Positions 34,722 through 46,069 of a stretch of 64,000 nucleotides of DNA are shown one piece after another. The position numbers were made by a program, and so were the translations under genes. The stretch covers positions 72,585,006 through 72,649,005 of the forward strand of contig CATQJL010000223.1 of the NCBI GenBank assembly GCA_958299035.1, read 5' to 3'. Under the pieces are notes generated by a model. It ran no database searches. It had not been told where the DNA came from and saw only the letters and a program-made list of their open reading frames with translations. Position 1 is the first letter of the stretch. Each line of letters opens with the position of its first letter. The stretch is from Cylicocyclus nassatus. Lineage: Eukaryota > Nematoda > Chromadorea > Rhabditida > Strongylidae.

Positions 34722-37099
34722 CCGAAGCGTATTTACAAGTGGAAGTTGAGGAAACGTCAAAGGAGATGCTGACTATCAACACACATAAGGGATTATATCG
34801 CTATAATCGTTTGCCATTCGGAGTGAAATCGGCACCCGGTATATTCCAGCAGATCATGGATTCCATGATAAGCGGACTTGATGGAGTAGCCGCTTATCTT
34901 GATGACATCATCATCACAGGGAGGAGTTACGAAGAACACCGCCAGAATTTGGAAACCTTGTTTAAGAGAATCAAGGACTACGGATTCCACGTCAGGCTGG
35001 AAAAATGCAACTTTCTCATGCCAGAGATTTGTTACCTAGGCTGCATCATCGACAAAAGAGGACGCCGACCGGATCCAAAGAAGATTGAAGTCATCCAGCA
35101 AATGCCAGCGCCGAAGAACATAGCGGATGTTCGGTCATTCCTCGGCATGATCAACTATTATGGATTATTCGTGGCCGAGATGCGCCAGCTTAGAGCACCC
35201 CTGGACGCATTGCTCAAGAAGGACGCAAAGTTCGAATGGACAGAGAAATGCCAAAACGCATTCAAGCGCGCCAAAGAAGTCTTAGCCTCCGATCTACTCC
35301 TTACACATTTCGATCCTGACTTACAGATAGTGGTAGCTGCGGATGCGTCAGACTACGGAATCGGGGCTGTAATTCTGCACAAGATGCCAGATGGGACAGA
35401 AAAGGCTATCTGCCATGCAAGCCGAAGTCTCACAGCCGCAGAAAAGAACTACGGACAAATTGAGAAGGAAGGACTAGCATTGGTTTTCGCGGTCCGTAAG
35501 TTCCATCGGTACATATACGGACGCCGATTCAGATTGCTCACCGACCACAAGCCGCTGTTACACATTTTTGGACCCAAGAAGATGGTACCTGTGTACACAG
35601 CGAACAGGTTACAACGATGGAAGCTCATTTTACTCGCATACGACTTCGACCTGGAGTACCACAAGACGACCGAATTCGGACAAGCCGATGCGCTGTCTCG
35701 ACTGATCCCTCCAAGGCCATTCCAGACCGAGGACGTCGTCATAGCGAAAATAGAAGAAGATGTGCGAGCCGTCCAAGCTGCTGCTGTACGAGCGTTACCA
35801 GTGACCCGAAGAAAGATAGAAGAAGAATCCCGCAAGGACGAAACAATTGCGCAAGTCATACGAATGCTGCAATCGGGAGCATGGCCGTCCAAGCCTAAAG
35901 AAGAAGTCCAAAATTGGAGAGCACTGAGGGAGAATTTATCAGTGCAGAACGGATGTTTGTATTTCGCCCACAGAATAGTCATTCCAGCCTCGCTGAGACA
36001 AGCGGTTCTGAAGCAGTTACATGAGGGACACCCGGGAATGACAAGGATGAAGATGCTCGCGAGAGGATTCGCATATTGGATGGGCATCAACAGAGAAATT
36101 GAAGACTCAGTGCGCCGCTGTAGGGATTGTCAAGAAGCCTCCAAAATGCCAGTGAAGACGATGCTGCATTCATGGAAAGGGGAAGACAAACCATGGAATC
36201 GACTTCACATTGACTATGCAGGACCGCTGAATGGCAAGATGTATCTCGTCGTAGTTGACGCTTACTCGAAATGGCCAGAAGTATTTGAGATGCCTTCATC
36301 GTCAACTACAGCTACCCTGAGAGAATTCAGATCTCTATTCGCTCGATTTGGAAATCCGCGAGTGATCGTGTCGGATAATGGGACGCAGTTCACAGCAAAG
36401 GAGTTCCAAGATTTCTGTGAAGAGCGAGGAATCAAGCATATGCGTTCACCCCCATTCCATCCACAATCAAATGGACAAGCGGAAAGGTTTGTGGATATCT
36501 TCAAAAGGACCTTCCAGAAAATTAAGGAGGGAGGAACGGCAGAGAAGCTTGCGGAGTTTCTACAGTCTTATCGACGAACGCCTTGTACAACTGCTCCGGG
36601 ACAACGTTCGCCTGCCGAGCTGCTCCTGGGACGTCAGATAAGAACACCGCTGTCGCTGCTGAATGAAGACTCCAAAGAAGAAGGAATGGGCAATGAAAAC
36701 ATGGAGAAGCAGTTTAACCGCCACCATGGAGCACGAAAGAGAGCGTACCAGCCACAAGAAGCCGTGTGGGTACGTGATTTTCGCTCTGGATGTGAAAAAT
36801 GGATTCCAGCTAGAGTGAAGAAACGCTACGGAGAAGCACTATATGGCGTGCTTACTGAAGACGGCCAGTTATGGAGACGACATGCGAACCAGATGCGCCG
36901 TGCAGCAAGTATGGATCGCCATCATGACTCGACACAGTCCACTTCCGACGAAGACCGACTTAACAGTGGTTTCGATGCTGCTGAACACCAAGCCACCTCG
37001 TCTACTTCACCGACATCAACCAGACCAAGTCGCCATCGTCGCCCACCAGAACGTCTACAAGTAGATCCTTGTTATAGGATGTACCGTTGTTCATCTTAG
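34586..37099 (+). CDS. Pol of the Gypsy element: RT, RNase H, integrase (second frame)
   Basis: Family-like sequence resumes at about 34586; there is no obvious start codon, so expression would need the frame change at 34578-34585. Counting residues from 34634: the RT catalytic YLDD is at 88-91, RNase H acidic residues include D237, the GQIEKEG glutamates and D304, the integrase zinc finger is H463, H466, C496, C499, and the integrase core is D527, D581, E617 with exactly 35 residues between the last two (DD35E). The C-terminus has a GPY/F-like segment (about 724-757) and no chromodomain. Stop at 37097-37099, just before the polypurine tract. All catalytic residues expected for activity are visible. 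Confidence 0.92.
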   Translation, partial: GRIRLCADFSTGLNDALQLHQHPLPTAEDVFTKLNGGQLFTQPDLAEAYLQVEVEETSKEMLTINTHKGLYRYNRLPFGVKSAPGIFQQIMDSMISGLDGVAAYLDDIIITGRSYEEHRQNLETLFKRIKDYGFHVRLEKCNFLMPEICYLGCIIDKRGRRPDPKKIEVIQQMPAPKNIADVRSFLGMINYYGLFVAEMRQLRAPLDALLKKDAKFEWTEKCQNAFKRAKEVLASDLLLTHFDPDLQIVVAADASDYGIGAVILHKMPDGTEKAICHASRSLTAAEKNYGQIEKEGLALVFAVRKFHRYIYGRRFRLLTDHKPLLHIFGPKKMVPVYTANRLQRWKLILLAYDFDLEYHKTTEFGQADALSRLIPPRPFQTEDVVIAKIEEDVRAVQAAAVRALPVTRRKIEEESRKDETIAQVIRMLQSGAWPSKPKEEVQNWRALRENLSVQNGCLYFAHRIVIPASLRQAVLKQLHEGHPGMTRMKMLARGFAYWMGINREIEDSVRRCRDCQEASKMPVKTMLHSWKGEDKPWNRLHIDYAGPLNGKMYLVVVDAYSKWPEVFEMPSSSTTATLREFRSLFARFGNPRVIVSDNGTQFTAKEFQDFCEERGIKHMRSPPFHPQSNGQAERFVDIFKRTFQKIKEGGTAEKLAEFLQSYRRTPCTTAPGQRSPAELLLGRQIRTPLSLLNEDSKEEGMGNENMEKQFNRHHGARKRAYQPQEAVWVRDFRSGCEKWIPARVKKRYGEALYGVLTEDGQLWRRHANQMRRAASMDRHHDSTQSTSDEDRLNSGFDAAEHQATSSTSPTSTRPSRHRRPPERLQVDPCYRMYRCSS

Positions 37100-37107
37100 G
37101 AGGGAGG
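37097..37107 (+). other. Polypurine tract
   Basis: AGGAGGGAGG directly before the 3' LTR, the usual second-strand priming site. Confidence 0.85.
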
Positions 37108-37323
37108 TGTTGTAGAGCCGTCCCTTATATTGGAACTTGCTCACTATTGATAGCTAATGCTGAGGCGGCCTATGTGGCTGCGGCGTACCCGCCGCACCTT
37201 GTTGTATTTACGTGTTGTTATTGCATTGATCCTAGTGAACCCGCGGCATATACGCCTATGTGTATAAGGGGAATCTTTGTGTTTTTCTAATAAATTGTCA
37301 ACGGCTCAACGCGTTCCACAACA
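37108..37323 (+). repeat. 3' LTR
   Basis: 216 bp, matches the 5' LTR except at two positions, followed by the ATTTT target duplication. Confidence 0.97.
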
Positions 37324-37696
37324 ATTTTACTAATGTTGCTTTTGGTTTTTTGACAAGCTCTTTCTTTGAAAAACTTCGTGCTAATTGTAGGTTCAAGGGA
37401 AGTCACGATTTTCTACTTTTTTCAACTTTTCGTTTTCAAATTTGTAAGTATCTTCAGTCATCATGACAAAATACAACTTTTGTTACACAATCACAAGAAT
37501 TGATGTGTTTTGAAAAAATACTTGAAAATTTTAGACAATTTTTTGGAGGTTTTGGTGTAAGATTTGTGTGTCAAGCCATTATAAAAGAATGTCTTACAAT
37601 ATTTCGAAGCGTGCTCTATCAACTCGTCATTTCTGAAGCTCCGAATTTCTATGTCTTTGTTCAGCAATGCCCTGAATAATCGAATGTATACTCTAG

Positions 37697-37907
37697 AATA
37701 CTGATGTTGTGCTTGCTACGACAAACGCAAAAGCTGAAGACATGGATGATCTGGACAAGGTATTCTCATTAAAAAGTGCTGTGTTTATCAATCTCTTGAA
37801 TGCTTTTGCAGTGCACCACCTTTTGTCGAGAACTAAATCATCAATTACAATGCGCCTTGAAGTGGTGTTTGGATTGTGCCAATCTTTCTGAACGACAAAA
37901 CAACTAG
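37697..37907 (+). CDS. Cys-rich peptide gene, partial (third family member)
   Basis: An exon at 37697-37759, after a CTCTAG acceptor, encodes NTDVVLATTNAKAEDMDDLD and K. A 52-bp phase-0 intron (37760-37811; GTATTC donor, TGCTTTTGCAG acceptor) leads to an exon that starts on a cysteine, reads CTTFCRELNHQLQC then ALKWCLDC, and stops at 37905-37907. AATAAA follows at 38009-38014. Intron phase, position just before the first Cys, acceptor sequence (GCTTTTGCAG/TGC) and C-x3-C-x8-C spacing match the genes at 6.4 and 59.4 kb. It has five cysteines, ending before the last three of the relatives. No ATG or signal peptide is in this exon; a first exon was not found and could lie upstream, possibly beyond the Gypsy insertion. 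It may be a truncated or dead copy. Confidence 0.5.
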
Positions 37908-38019
37908 TAACGATGTGAGACTTGAGCCCAAGAGTTCCAGCATTCATACGGTAAAATTTAGTGTATTTTATTGAATAGATGTCGTATAGCAGAGCTGGCA
38001 CGGTTTTCAATAAACTTTT

Positions 38020-39435
38020 TATAGAAGAAATTATTCATACGCTACCCTAACCTACCACGTCAAGTGTTTGATATCTTGAAGCACTATTTAAGCAAAACTC
38101 AATGAATTAGTAGAAAAGAGAGTAAATTGTTAGATGTTCTAGGTTGCATAAGCCAGATGCAATTTTTAGCTTGTTCAGCTCTCATGACTCTTTTCCTCAA
38201 GCTTACTTTATTCCAAAGATGTTGCTGCAGCAGGTCTCGACTTTAGATAGCTAGACATACATAATTGTGCGTAACATTTCAATCAATTAGAAAAATAAGC
38301 TATAAGATGCGAATACGTGATGCTAGATGCAAGGTTGTGTATTTATACCTTTGCATTCTGTGATGGTTCCTTCCAGTTTGCTTTACAACAACATACTTTT
38401 CTCAATACTGTTTTCAAGACAGCAATGTCTGTCTGGTAATTATGGAAGACGGGATCTTCAATCGTTGTTCAAAACAAGCGTGTCTTTCACAAATATGATC
38501 AATCCTTGAACTTAAATAATCCATTAGCATCCAGTTGTAGATTTATCAAGAAGTTGCCAGAAAATAAATGATACTTCACGAGTAGACATAGATTTTTCAA
38601 GACTGGACCATAAGCTGAAGCATTTTCGAGGACTTGATATAGTATAAGAAATGTAGGAAATATCTAATTGCATTCTTTCCCTTCCTCCTTATAGTCGTCA
38701 TTGCTTTTATCTAACCCATTATATACTTACATCGTCTTTGCTGAAATTTAGCTCAGTATTGTGCTTACTTATCACTTGAGTGAGTCTTTTTGCTCTACTC
38801 GTCAAGTTTTTTCAGACAAATCTGCTAGAAAGCCGCTTTTGCACGTAAATTGGCATACCAAAGCACGAGTCATGGTTTGTCGTTGATTTGATGCTAACCC
38901 TAGACACGCCCACACGAGAAACGACTTTACTGGTAATCAAATGGAAAGTTTGTTCTATCAAAAATTACTGTAAGTTTGTTCTATCAAAAATTACTGTATC
39001 TTCCAAATCAAGATTATTTTTTCAATTCTGATTCAATAGGGAAGCCTGATAAGCCAAAAAGTTGTAGCTAGTTTAGTGCTTTCATCAAATTTAACTCGTA
39101 ATCGCCATTGTCAAAGCCTACAAGTTAAGCACACGAGACCATTTTTTTTAAAATTAACAATAAGATTACAGCTCAAGAAAACGGTCAACTTACGAAATGA
39201 AAAGCATGATTCTGGTTTTGACTTTCTAAGCGTACAAATACCTAGCATTACCATGGTCACATAAAACAAGTTACGACCCTCTCACCATCGGTATTTCCTT
39301 TAGAAACCAACAAGACAGCATCTTTGATGTAGCAGAACTTATTTTGCACAAAACCTAGACTGCTTCTTAGGGTGGACCCTTTGCCATAAAAAAGTGTCAA
39401 ATTTTCAATTTTCAATTTCTTCAGCAAGGCCGGCA
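38020..39435. other. No gene recognised
   Basis: AT-rich sequence without convincing frames. A 27-bp unit (GTTTGTTCTATCAAAAATTA..) is repeated in tandem at about 38948-38998. Confidence 0.5.
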
Positions 39436-39439
39436 CTCG

Positions 39440-41080
39440 TCCAATTCTTTAGTTTCTAGGCGCAAAAGTAAGGTCTTAAAGTAATAAGCTCCAAAAAATC
39501 GATTTCACCGAGTTGTGCAGTCCATCGAAGCGCTAATATTCTTGGCAAAAATTTTCTCAAAAAGAATAAGTGAAAATGTTACAAGAGCCAGAGTATTTTT
39601 TGAAAACATCTTTCTGCTAAAAGCTCCTTAGGTTTTTCTCCCACAAATACGAGACGCGCTCATTTGACTTTTCGAGGGCTGAATTAGGGTTTTCCAGAGT
39701 ATATGCACCCCTAGATAAGTTCTTCGTCAGATCAGTTGCATTTGTCTAGAAGGTATTTTTTCGAAAATGTCTTTTGCAAGCTCTTGAATCTCATTTTGTG
39801 AATGGACCACGCCCCTCCTTTCAAGGGGTCAAAAGTGGATTTCTCCGGACTACATGCCTCAAAGAGTGAATTTTTTGCTAGATCAAGTGGGAATTTATGT
39901 AACAGGTAATCTCTTCCAAAAAATTTTTTTCGCTCAAAACCCCTGAACTTTTTTCTTCCTGAGGCCAAAGCTTGCTTTTGTCTTCCTGTCTGGCAGAGGT
40001 AGGATTTTCTCAGAGTGGGTGCTCCCAAGATCATATTTTTTCTAGGAGTAAAAATTTCTATAAAACGAAGATACATATTTCCTGCCCTATTATTTTGTTG
40101 AAAACCGCTGAGCTTCTTTTTTTTAAACAGTGGTGTTCTTTCCGTAAACATCTTCCTGCGAAAAGCCCCGGAATGTTCTTTCCAAAGGGAACCAAAGGTA
40201 GCACATTGGTCTTCCTTTTAGGGTCAGAAAAAGGGTTTTTTCGTCTACGTTCTCTTGGATTTTTCGCCCGTCAAGTAAATTTCTCAAAGGCATTCTCTGC
40301 AAAAATACTACTGCTAAAATTCTCCAAGCTTTGTCCTTCGGTGAAGGCCTCGCACATTGCTCTTCTACTAAGCAGAAGTATCACATTATCACAATATCAC
40401 GTATCCAAGGATCACATTTTCCTCCGAAGGTGAGTGAAATTTTTCATAAAACCAAGAAGCATATTCCTTGTCGAAATACCTTTTTGCTGAAAACCGCTGA
40501 GCTGCTTTTATTTGGAACAGCGATGTTCTTTACGAGAACATTTTCTTGCGAGAAGCTCCGGAATTCTTTTCAGAGGGACTAAAGGTAGGTCATTGCTCTT
40601 CTTTTTGGAGACAGAGGTAGGGTTTTTTCGGGGGATGCGCTCTTAGATTTTTCCTCCTATCCAACGAATTTTTCCTATGAGCATTCTGTGAAAATATGCT
40701 TTTGCTAAAAGTCCCTGAGCTATATTCTCGTGAGGGCAAACGCTCATTGCTCTTCTTTTGGACAGTAGTTACGGGTTTAAAAGAATAAGTTTTCCCAAGG
40801 TGAAATTTTCCGCCAGATTAAGTGAAAGTTTCCTATGCAACAAAGGTATTTTTTGCGGAATTTTCTTTTCGCTAAAATCCATGAATGCATTTCTTCAAAG
40901 GCAGCCAGCCACACTTAATCTGTTCAGGGGTAAATAGGGTTTTTAAAGCACGTGTTCGTAATTCGAATTTTTCGCCTGTTCTAGAAATTTTTCAAAGATA
41001 CGGAGCTATTCTTTGCAAGATTGCCTTTCCGTCAGGCCCCTGAGCCTTTTCGTCCTAGGAAACTACGGCTCGTCTTATCA
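39440..41080. repeat. Diverged satellite-like array, ~159-bp period
   Basis: A landmark of the form GCTAAAA..CTGAGC recurs at about 39617, 39776, 39936, 40095, 40155, 40313, 40485, 40550, 40708, 40868 and 41027. Most steps are 158-160 bp, with three irregular steps. Other motifs keep the same order between landmarks (an AGGGTTTT word, then a TTTTTCGCC or TTTTTCT word, then AAATTT). Long frames inside (39732-40151 minus and 39972-40433 plus) are by-products of the repeat. Confidence 0.75.
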
Positions 41081-41329
41081 TCGTTTATAAAAAACCTAGA
41101 AAGAGTGCATTACAATAAGAAAAAGATTTTTCTAATAAAACGTTGAGTAATAAGTAGCAACCAGTCTTTGTGAAACTGAAAAATTCGAATACCTACCCTT
41201 GATAACAAATAGCTCTTAGTACATCTTATAATAGTCGTGAATTTTTTCATGACGATCCTTTATACTTGATCACTAAACTTTCTTTTTTTTAGATGCCAGT
41301 CTCCTTCTATCCCTACCGCTTTCTCTGAA

Positions 41330-41640
41330 CACAGCATGTTCACTCACTCCCTGCAACATCTCCCAGCTCTGTAGCTCGAAGTTTGCAAAAAATCGATAAA
41401 ATCAAATAAAATTGGTCGAAAAATTGAAAATCGTTGTGTTCATATCAGCACGCTCACTTACCCCCCCCCCCCCCGCCCCCCTTCCGTGCCAACTCCCAGC
41501 CCCGTAGCTTGAAGTTTGCATAAAATCGATAGAGGTAGATAATTCTAAAATCTCATGTTTTTGTAACCAGCTTAATCACATACATCTTTGTGTCAACTCT
41601 TAATCGCGCATCAGTTGCAAATCCGCCCCGGCGCTTGCCA
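41330..41640. repeat. Diverged copies of the dispersed 120-bp repeat
   Basis: Two units with AACTCCCAGCCCCGTAGCTT-like and AAATCGATAAAATC-like words, related to 44.6 and 49.5 kb. Contains a C15-type run near 41461. Confidence 0.7.
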
Positions 41641-42025
41641 ACGATAACGGCTATTGGCCTCTCTTCTCGTCATCATTGAGGAGCCATTATATTTTTGCTT
41701 TTCTTTTTCTGCCATCAGCAATTAGATCCTCATCATGCATAGTATGAAGAGTAAAAAGACAGAGAAAACTCTGCCATTGGGTTGGGGGAATTCCGTGTAT
41801 ATTGTGAAGAATCATTACTTAACCACAACTATTAGCATATTCGCTGCCAAGTGTGAATGGTAAAAGCTGGATGCAAGCCAAGGTTTGCTTTATCGGTTCA
41901 ATCGGCTACGTTTGGAATATCTCGTTTCCCGATTGCATTTGCGGAATCCACTTTCTAAAGCGCAAAATGGCGACAATTCCACATCGCAATGTTTTAAAAC
42001 AGTGCCGGCCAAAACTATAGGTCTA

Positions 42026-43607
42026 TAGTGTGGACCCCGGCCAGCTTCCCATAGGTACCTGCGCGACGCACCCGCAACGCACGCCTTCAGTGCGTCTCCT
42101 GTCCTAGCTTCTGATGGAAATCCTCCTTTCTCTCTTTTTTTTTGTTTTTGGTGTACTATATTCTCTCTATTTCAGATAAAATAATTCGCGAAGACCGTGA
42201 CGAGATTTCACGTGCTCTAATAGTTCTAATTCAGTCTTGTATAGTAGTCTTGTGTCTTCCCGTTTTTCTCTGAAAAATGAGACTTGATTGGATATTAAGA
42301 GAGTATTCCTAAATCTTCTTGTATAAAATAAGAGCCCCTTTCGGTTTGATGTATAAGGTGTAGACAGTGGCCCGTAGTGAACCTCCATTCATCTCAGGTG
42401 ACTTGAGATTAGTCATTCAGAAGAACTTTCTCGGGTGAACCTAATCCCGCCCACCTTCCCATGCTTTAGGATAGTCAGTTCAACAGTCAGAAGACTGTCT
42501 GGTCAAGTGTCACAGTCAGTTCACCAGAATGCCACTTATTCGAGGTTGAATTTTAAGGTGACCCGAGAGAGATAGTGTGCATAAGAGAGGATCAGACAAA
42601 TTTCCCGTAAGTTGCTCGTGAGTAACTTACAGGAAAATCCAGTCGATGTATTTTTGCGGTGCAAAACTCCCAAAACCGCACGATTTCGGCGGCCTAAATG
42701 GGAGGGGATCAATTAACAGCTGATTGCGGCGAGAAAAGCAAGAAAACAGGATTTTTTGGATTTCTTCTTTTTCTCAGAGCTTGCTACGTTTCTCCTTCGA
42801 AAACTGATGAAACAAAGATTTTTTGATTTTTTCATTTGTACTATGTTACAAAATTCTTGTTTCTCATGATATTCTCGCCAAATTATGGTAAATTTGTTTC
42901 ATTCTTTAATTGCTTGGCGATAGCCTTGATAGCTGTCGCCATCGATTTTTCTCGATAGCGGTCGCTATCAAAAATTGGCGCAAAACTCTGACTAGCCGGC
43001 TCCGAACCATGGTCTTGCGCGTTGAAACCTATTCACTTAGGCGCTCGACCAAACCTGCTCAAAATGTTGAATTTTTGGGAGCCGCAAGATCTCCCGTCTA
43101 GAAAACGATCGGCAACCAAATCAATGGCTCACCGGATGCCGGGCTGATTCGTTCTACGTTCAACGTAGGCCCGCCCCCAGCCGAGTTGGGCTGAATAGGG
43201 ATTTACTAAGGACAGTGTCTCAAGTCAAAATTGAGCACGAGAAGCCAGTAGGCATTTGTTTACTGAAATGTCCACTTTTTGACCACTCTAATTTCTGAGT
43301 CCACAAAGAGAAATGTTTTAAGATGCTGTTGTTCTTTAATTTCTCTACGTATACTTATTACAACCTTTTCATCAGTGCAAGTTCGGAATTTGCATCCATT
43401 GATTGAGTTTAAGGGACTCATGGAGGCTGTCTGCGTTTCGTTCTTGCATACGTTCTTTCGAAATGAATCTAGAGGTTTCCACTCTACATATTTCTCCTTT
43501 GTGAATGTGCTCTACTGCTCATGAGTGAGGCGAGAAGCATTGAGGAGGGCGCGCACTGCGTGCGCGCTTTGGAAGTACCTATGGGAACCTGGCCGGGGTC
43601 CACACTA
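42026..43607. mobile_element. TIR element, 1,582 bp, TA-flanked
   Basis: Ends TAGTGTGGACCCCGGCCAG on the left and the inverted ..CTGGCCGGGGTCCACACTA on the right, extending inward through CCCATAGGTAC with a mismatch. TA flanks at 42024-42025 and 43608-43609. No transposase frame. A hairpin lies at about 42919-42968. Confidence 0.75.
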
Positions 43608-43710
43608 TATCTCAAGACTGCGTAACTCATCATTTTTCATCTAATTAATATGAAACTTGGACAGCTGAGTGCTTAAACTGTCAGCAACCAGAAAGAATTC
43701 TGCTTTTCTA

Positions 43711-44215
43711 TTAGGTTGTCCCATAAGTTGTTTCATATTCGGACCTTCAATTCGATTTTTCTCAGGAACTACAGCACCTAGTAGGTGCAAATATTTGGCA
43801 GTAATTCTGAGCGAATATGCTATATAATCACCTACTTGCGGGGAATACAGAAGTGATACAGGCAAAGTTTGAAAATTGAGCGCATTATTTTTTCTTGGTT
43901 TCTAGCCATCAGAAAAATGCAGCAAGTGCATTTATAAATATCCGATGAGGAGAGTATATGCATGAAAAAATAGGAAATTTGCAGAGCTGTTTTGAACTGA
44001 GATATGATGATTTTCGCTTTTTCGGAAATTCGGGAAAATTTTTTATTTTGGCTTGGAGCATGTTGCGGATTGGACTTGGTGCGAACTTTTGAAAGCCATC
44101 TTGTAGAGCTTACTTTGCTCTGTCGAATGGTACCCTGCAGTTTATCAGAAGTTCAAGAAGAACTGATTTATGTCGTTGAAAAGTCAGGTATGAAAAGACT
44201 TATGAGACAACCTAA
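43711..44215. mobile_element. TA-flanked MITE, 505 bp (TTAGG group)
   Basis: Ends TTAGGTTGTCCCATAAGTTG and CTTATGAGACAACCTAA, with TA on both sides (43709-43710, 44216-44217). Right interior has the shared GTAGAGCTTACTTTGCTC motif. Non-coding. Confidence 0.88.
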
Positions 44216-44454
44216 TATGATTATTCAAAAACCAAAAATTTTGAAAAGTAGGGTTGAGGGCTGGCTAATACGATACGTCCACCCAAAGTTTCTATCTATT
44301 AAAGTAATTTTTGGCTCTCGAATTTTGTGCACGCACATATTCACAAGTCAAAACAATTGCTATGGTCCAGCTGTGCCATAACTTCATAATAAAAAAGCTT
44401 ATTCGCTTTCAATTGAAAATGCTTTCACTCGTGGTTCGTTCTACAAAGTGTGTT

Positions 44455-44940
44455 TATATAGGTATCTAGGTATCCAGCTGGGTTACCCGCTCCACCCAGC
44501 CCTGTCAAAACTTATGATAAAGCTCTCATTCAATCTCTGTACAAACTTTTCCTGTGCCCACGTGTACATGCCAAGTTTATTCCCGCTTTTAGTAATCAGC
44601 CTGCTCGCTTACCACCCTGTGCCATTTTCCAGCCCCGTAGCTCATTTCAACAAATCGATAAAATCGATAAAAGTAGCGGATAATAAATCTAATATTGTAT
44701 TCGTAGTCAGCATGCTCAATTACCCTCCTGTGCCAACTCTCAGCCCCGCTGTCAAACTTTGCGAAAATCGATAAAAATCGATAAGATCGATATCGACTGA
44801 TGACGCAAAGTAGCCAATAACACCCGCCCCGGCCCGATGTGCGTGTGTGCAAACTTTGGTCCGAATCGGTTGAGAAATAGTCTTTTCTATTCGGAACATA
44901 CATACAGACGGACAGACAGACATTGCTTGAGATTCCGCAG
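44455..44940 (+). repeat. Dispersed repeat with ATCGATAAAATCGA units
   Basis: Begins with an AGCTGGGTTACCCGCTCC hairpin-like start, holds about two units of the 120-bp repeat, and ends in GGTCCGAATCGGTTGAGAAA and GGAACATACATACAGACG. This layout (AGCTGG start, ACAGACAGACATT end) is seen in widely dispersed invertebrate repeats; the class is not established here. Confidence 0.65.
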
Positions 44941-44959
44941 TTTCTCATCAAGTTTGGAA

Positions 44960-45060
44960 CTAATATATATCTTTGTATTTATATATCTTATAGATGCTTG
45001 TCTATAAGATATATACATAGATATATACATATATATATACATATATACATAGTGACCATT
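44960..45060. repeat. AT-rich microsatellite
   Basis: TATATACATA-type words, partly palindromic around 45000. Confidence 0.8.
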
Positions 45061-46069
45061 AGAGAGAAAATTTGAGTTTTTGTAGTTAAATCACACTCGA
45101 AATTAAACTAACCGCAGGTCTGCTCTCAAATTTCTCCTTCAAAATTATTATAGTTTATGTCATTTTTGTGAGCTAAAAATAAAATAGATGCATTATTACA
45201 ACAAGAAGTTAGATTCTAAGATTACGGTTGTTTACGAAGTCGCATTCTGCTTTGTTTACAAAACACAAGTCTTGTAGTTCAAATGCTATGTCGGCAAAGT
45301 CAAAATAGCTAATAATGCTAAGTAAAGTTCCAATAGCTTACTAAGTGTTACCTTTGCTGATTTTTGTCACTGTCTATACATAGTGAATGGATTCTGTACA
45401 TCACGATATGTTTCGAAGGTTTACTACGGGATCAAAAAAATATTTTTATAAGTTAAAAAGTCAGTTGGGGACTTTGAAATTTTTTGTAGTGCTGCAATTT
45501 TTTTGCTCTATCCAGCTCTATAGTAAATTGTTCAAGAAGTTCAAAAAAATATGTCAAAAGTTGCCAGAATTGGGTTGGTGAAGATAATGGGTTTGAAGTT
45601 TTTGCATTTATCGTACTAGGGAAGGTTCCTTAGTCGAATAATCTCTCTTACACCTTTTATTTTCCTTTAAAAAACTTTTCGTTCCTCTGAAGGAAACTGC
45701 AATCGAAAAAAACAGTAAAACGCCAGAAATCGGTGGTACTGTGCTTGCCGAAAGTTGAGTAAATATATCCAATATCCAAAAAAGAAACTTCTCTGGCACT
45801 ACTGGAAATCTTTTCGGAAACAGACTTTGTATATGAAGATGATTCAGAAAACGATGAAGCTAAACACAAGCACTTTAGACAACTTTTGGAAGTGCTCTAT
45901 AATAGTTTTTTTACCCGCAATGTATTGGCGAAAATTTATAACGCACTGCTATCTGACTTGCTACAATAATCTTTTTATTCTAATCTTTCTAATCTTTTAT
46001 GTGACTATGCACCTTCATGTAGGATTCTTAAGTGGAAGATTTACGATTTTCAACGCAGAGACAGCTCCT
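45061..46069. other. No gene assigned; decayed coding-like frames
   Basis: Two plus-strand frames near 45650-45750 and 45780-45970 read smoothly (for example the acidic FVYEDDSENDEAKHKHF) but are out of phase, with no clear intron between. No family recognised. Confidence 0.3.

Larger units (their letters stand above)
32502..37323 (+). mobile_element. Ty3/Gypsy LTR retrotransposon, nearly intact
   Basis: 4,822 bp with two 216-bp LTRs, a 5-bp target duplication ATTTT (32497-32501 and 37324-37328), primer-binding-site candidate, polypurine tract, and gag-protease and pol frames. The LTRs differ at two of 216 positions, so insertion is recent on the genome's scale. Domain order protease, reverse transcriptase, RNase H, integrase is that of Ty3/Gypsy. 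No envelope frame is present. The insertion lies about 370 bp upstream of the Cys-rich peptide gene at 37.7 kb. Confidence 0.97.

Noticed and set aside
39732..40433. Long opposing frames (139 and 153 codons)
   Set aside because: They lie wholly in the ~159-bp tandem array; a period of 159 is divisible by three and keeps frames open by chance.
39440..41080. CRISPR-like array
   Set aside because: Repeats are long, diverged and contiguous without spacers, in a eukaryotic context.
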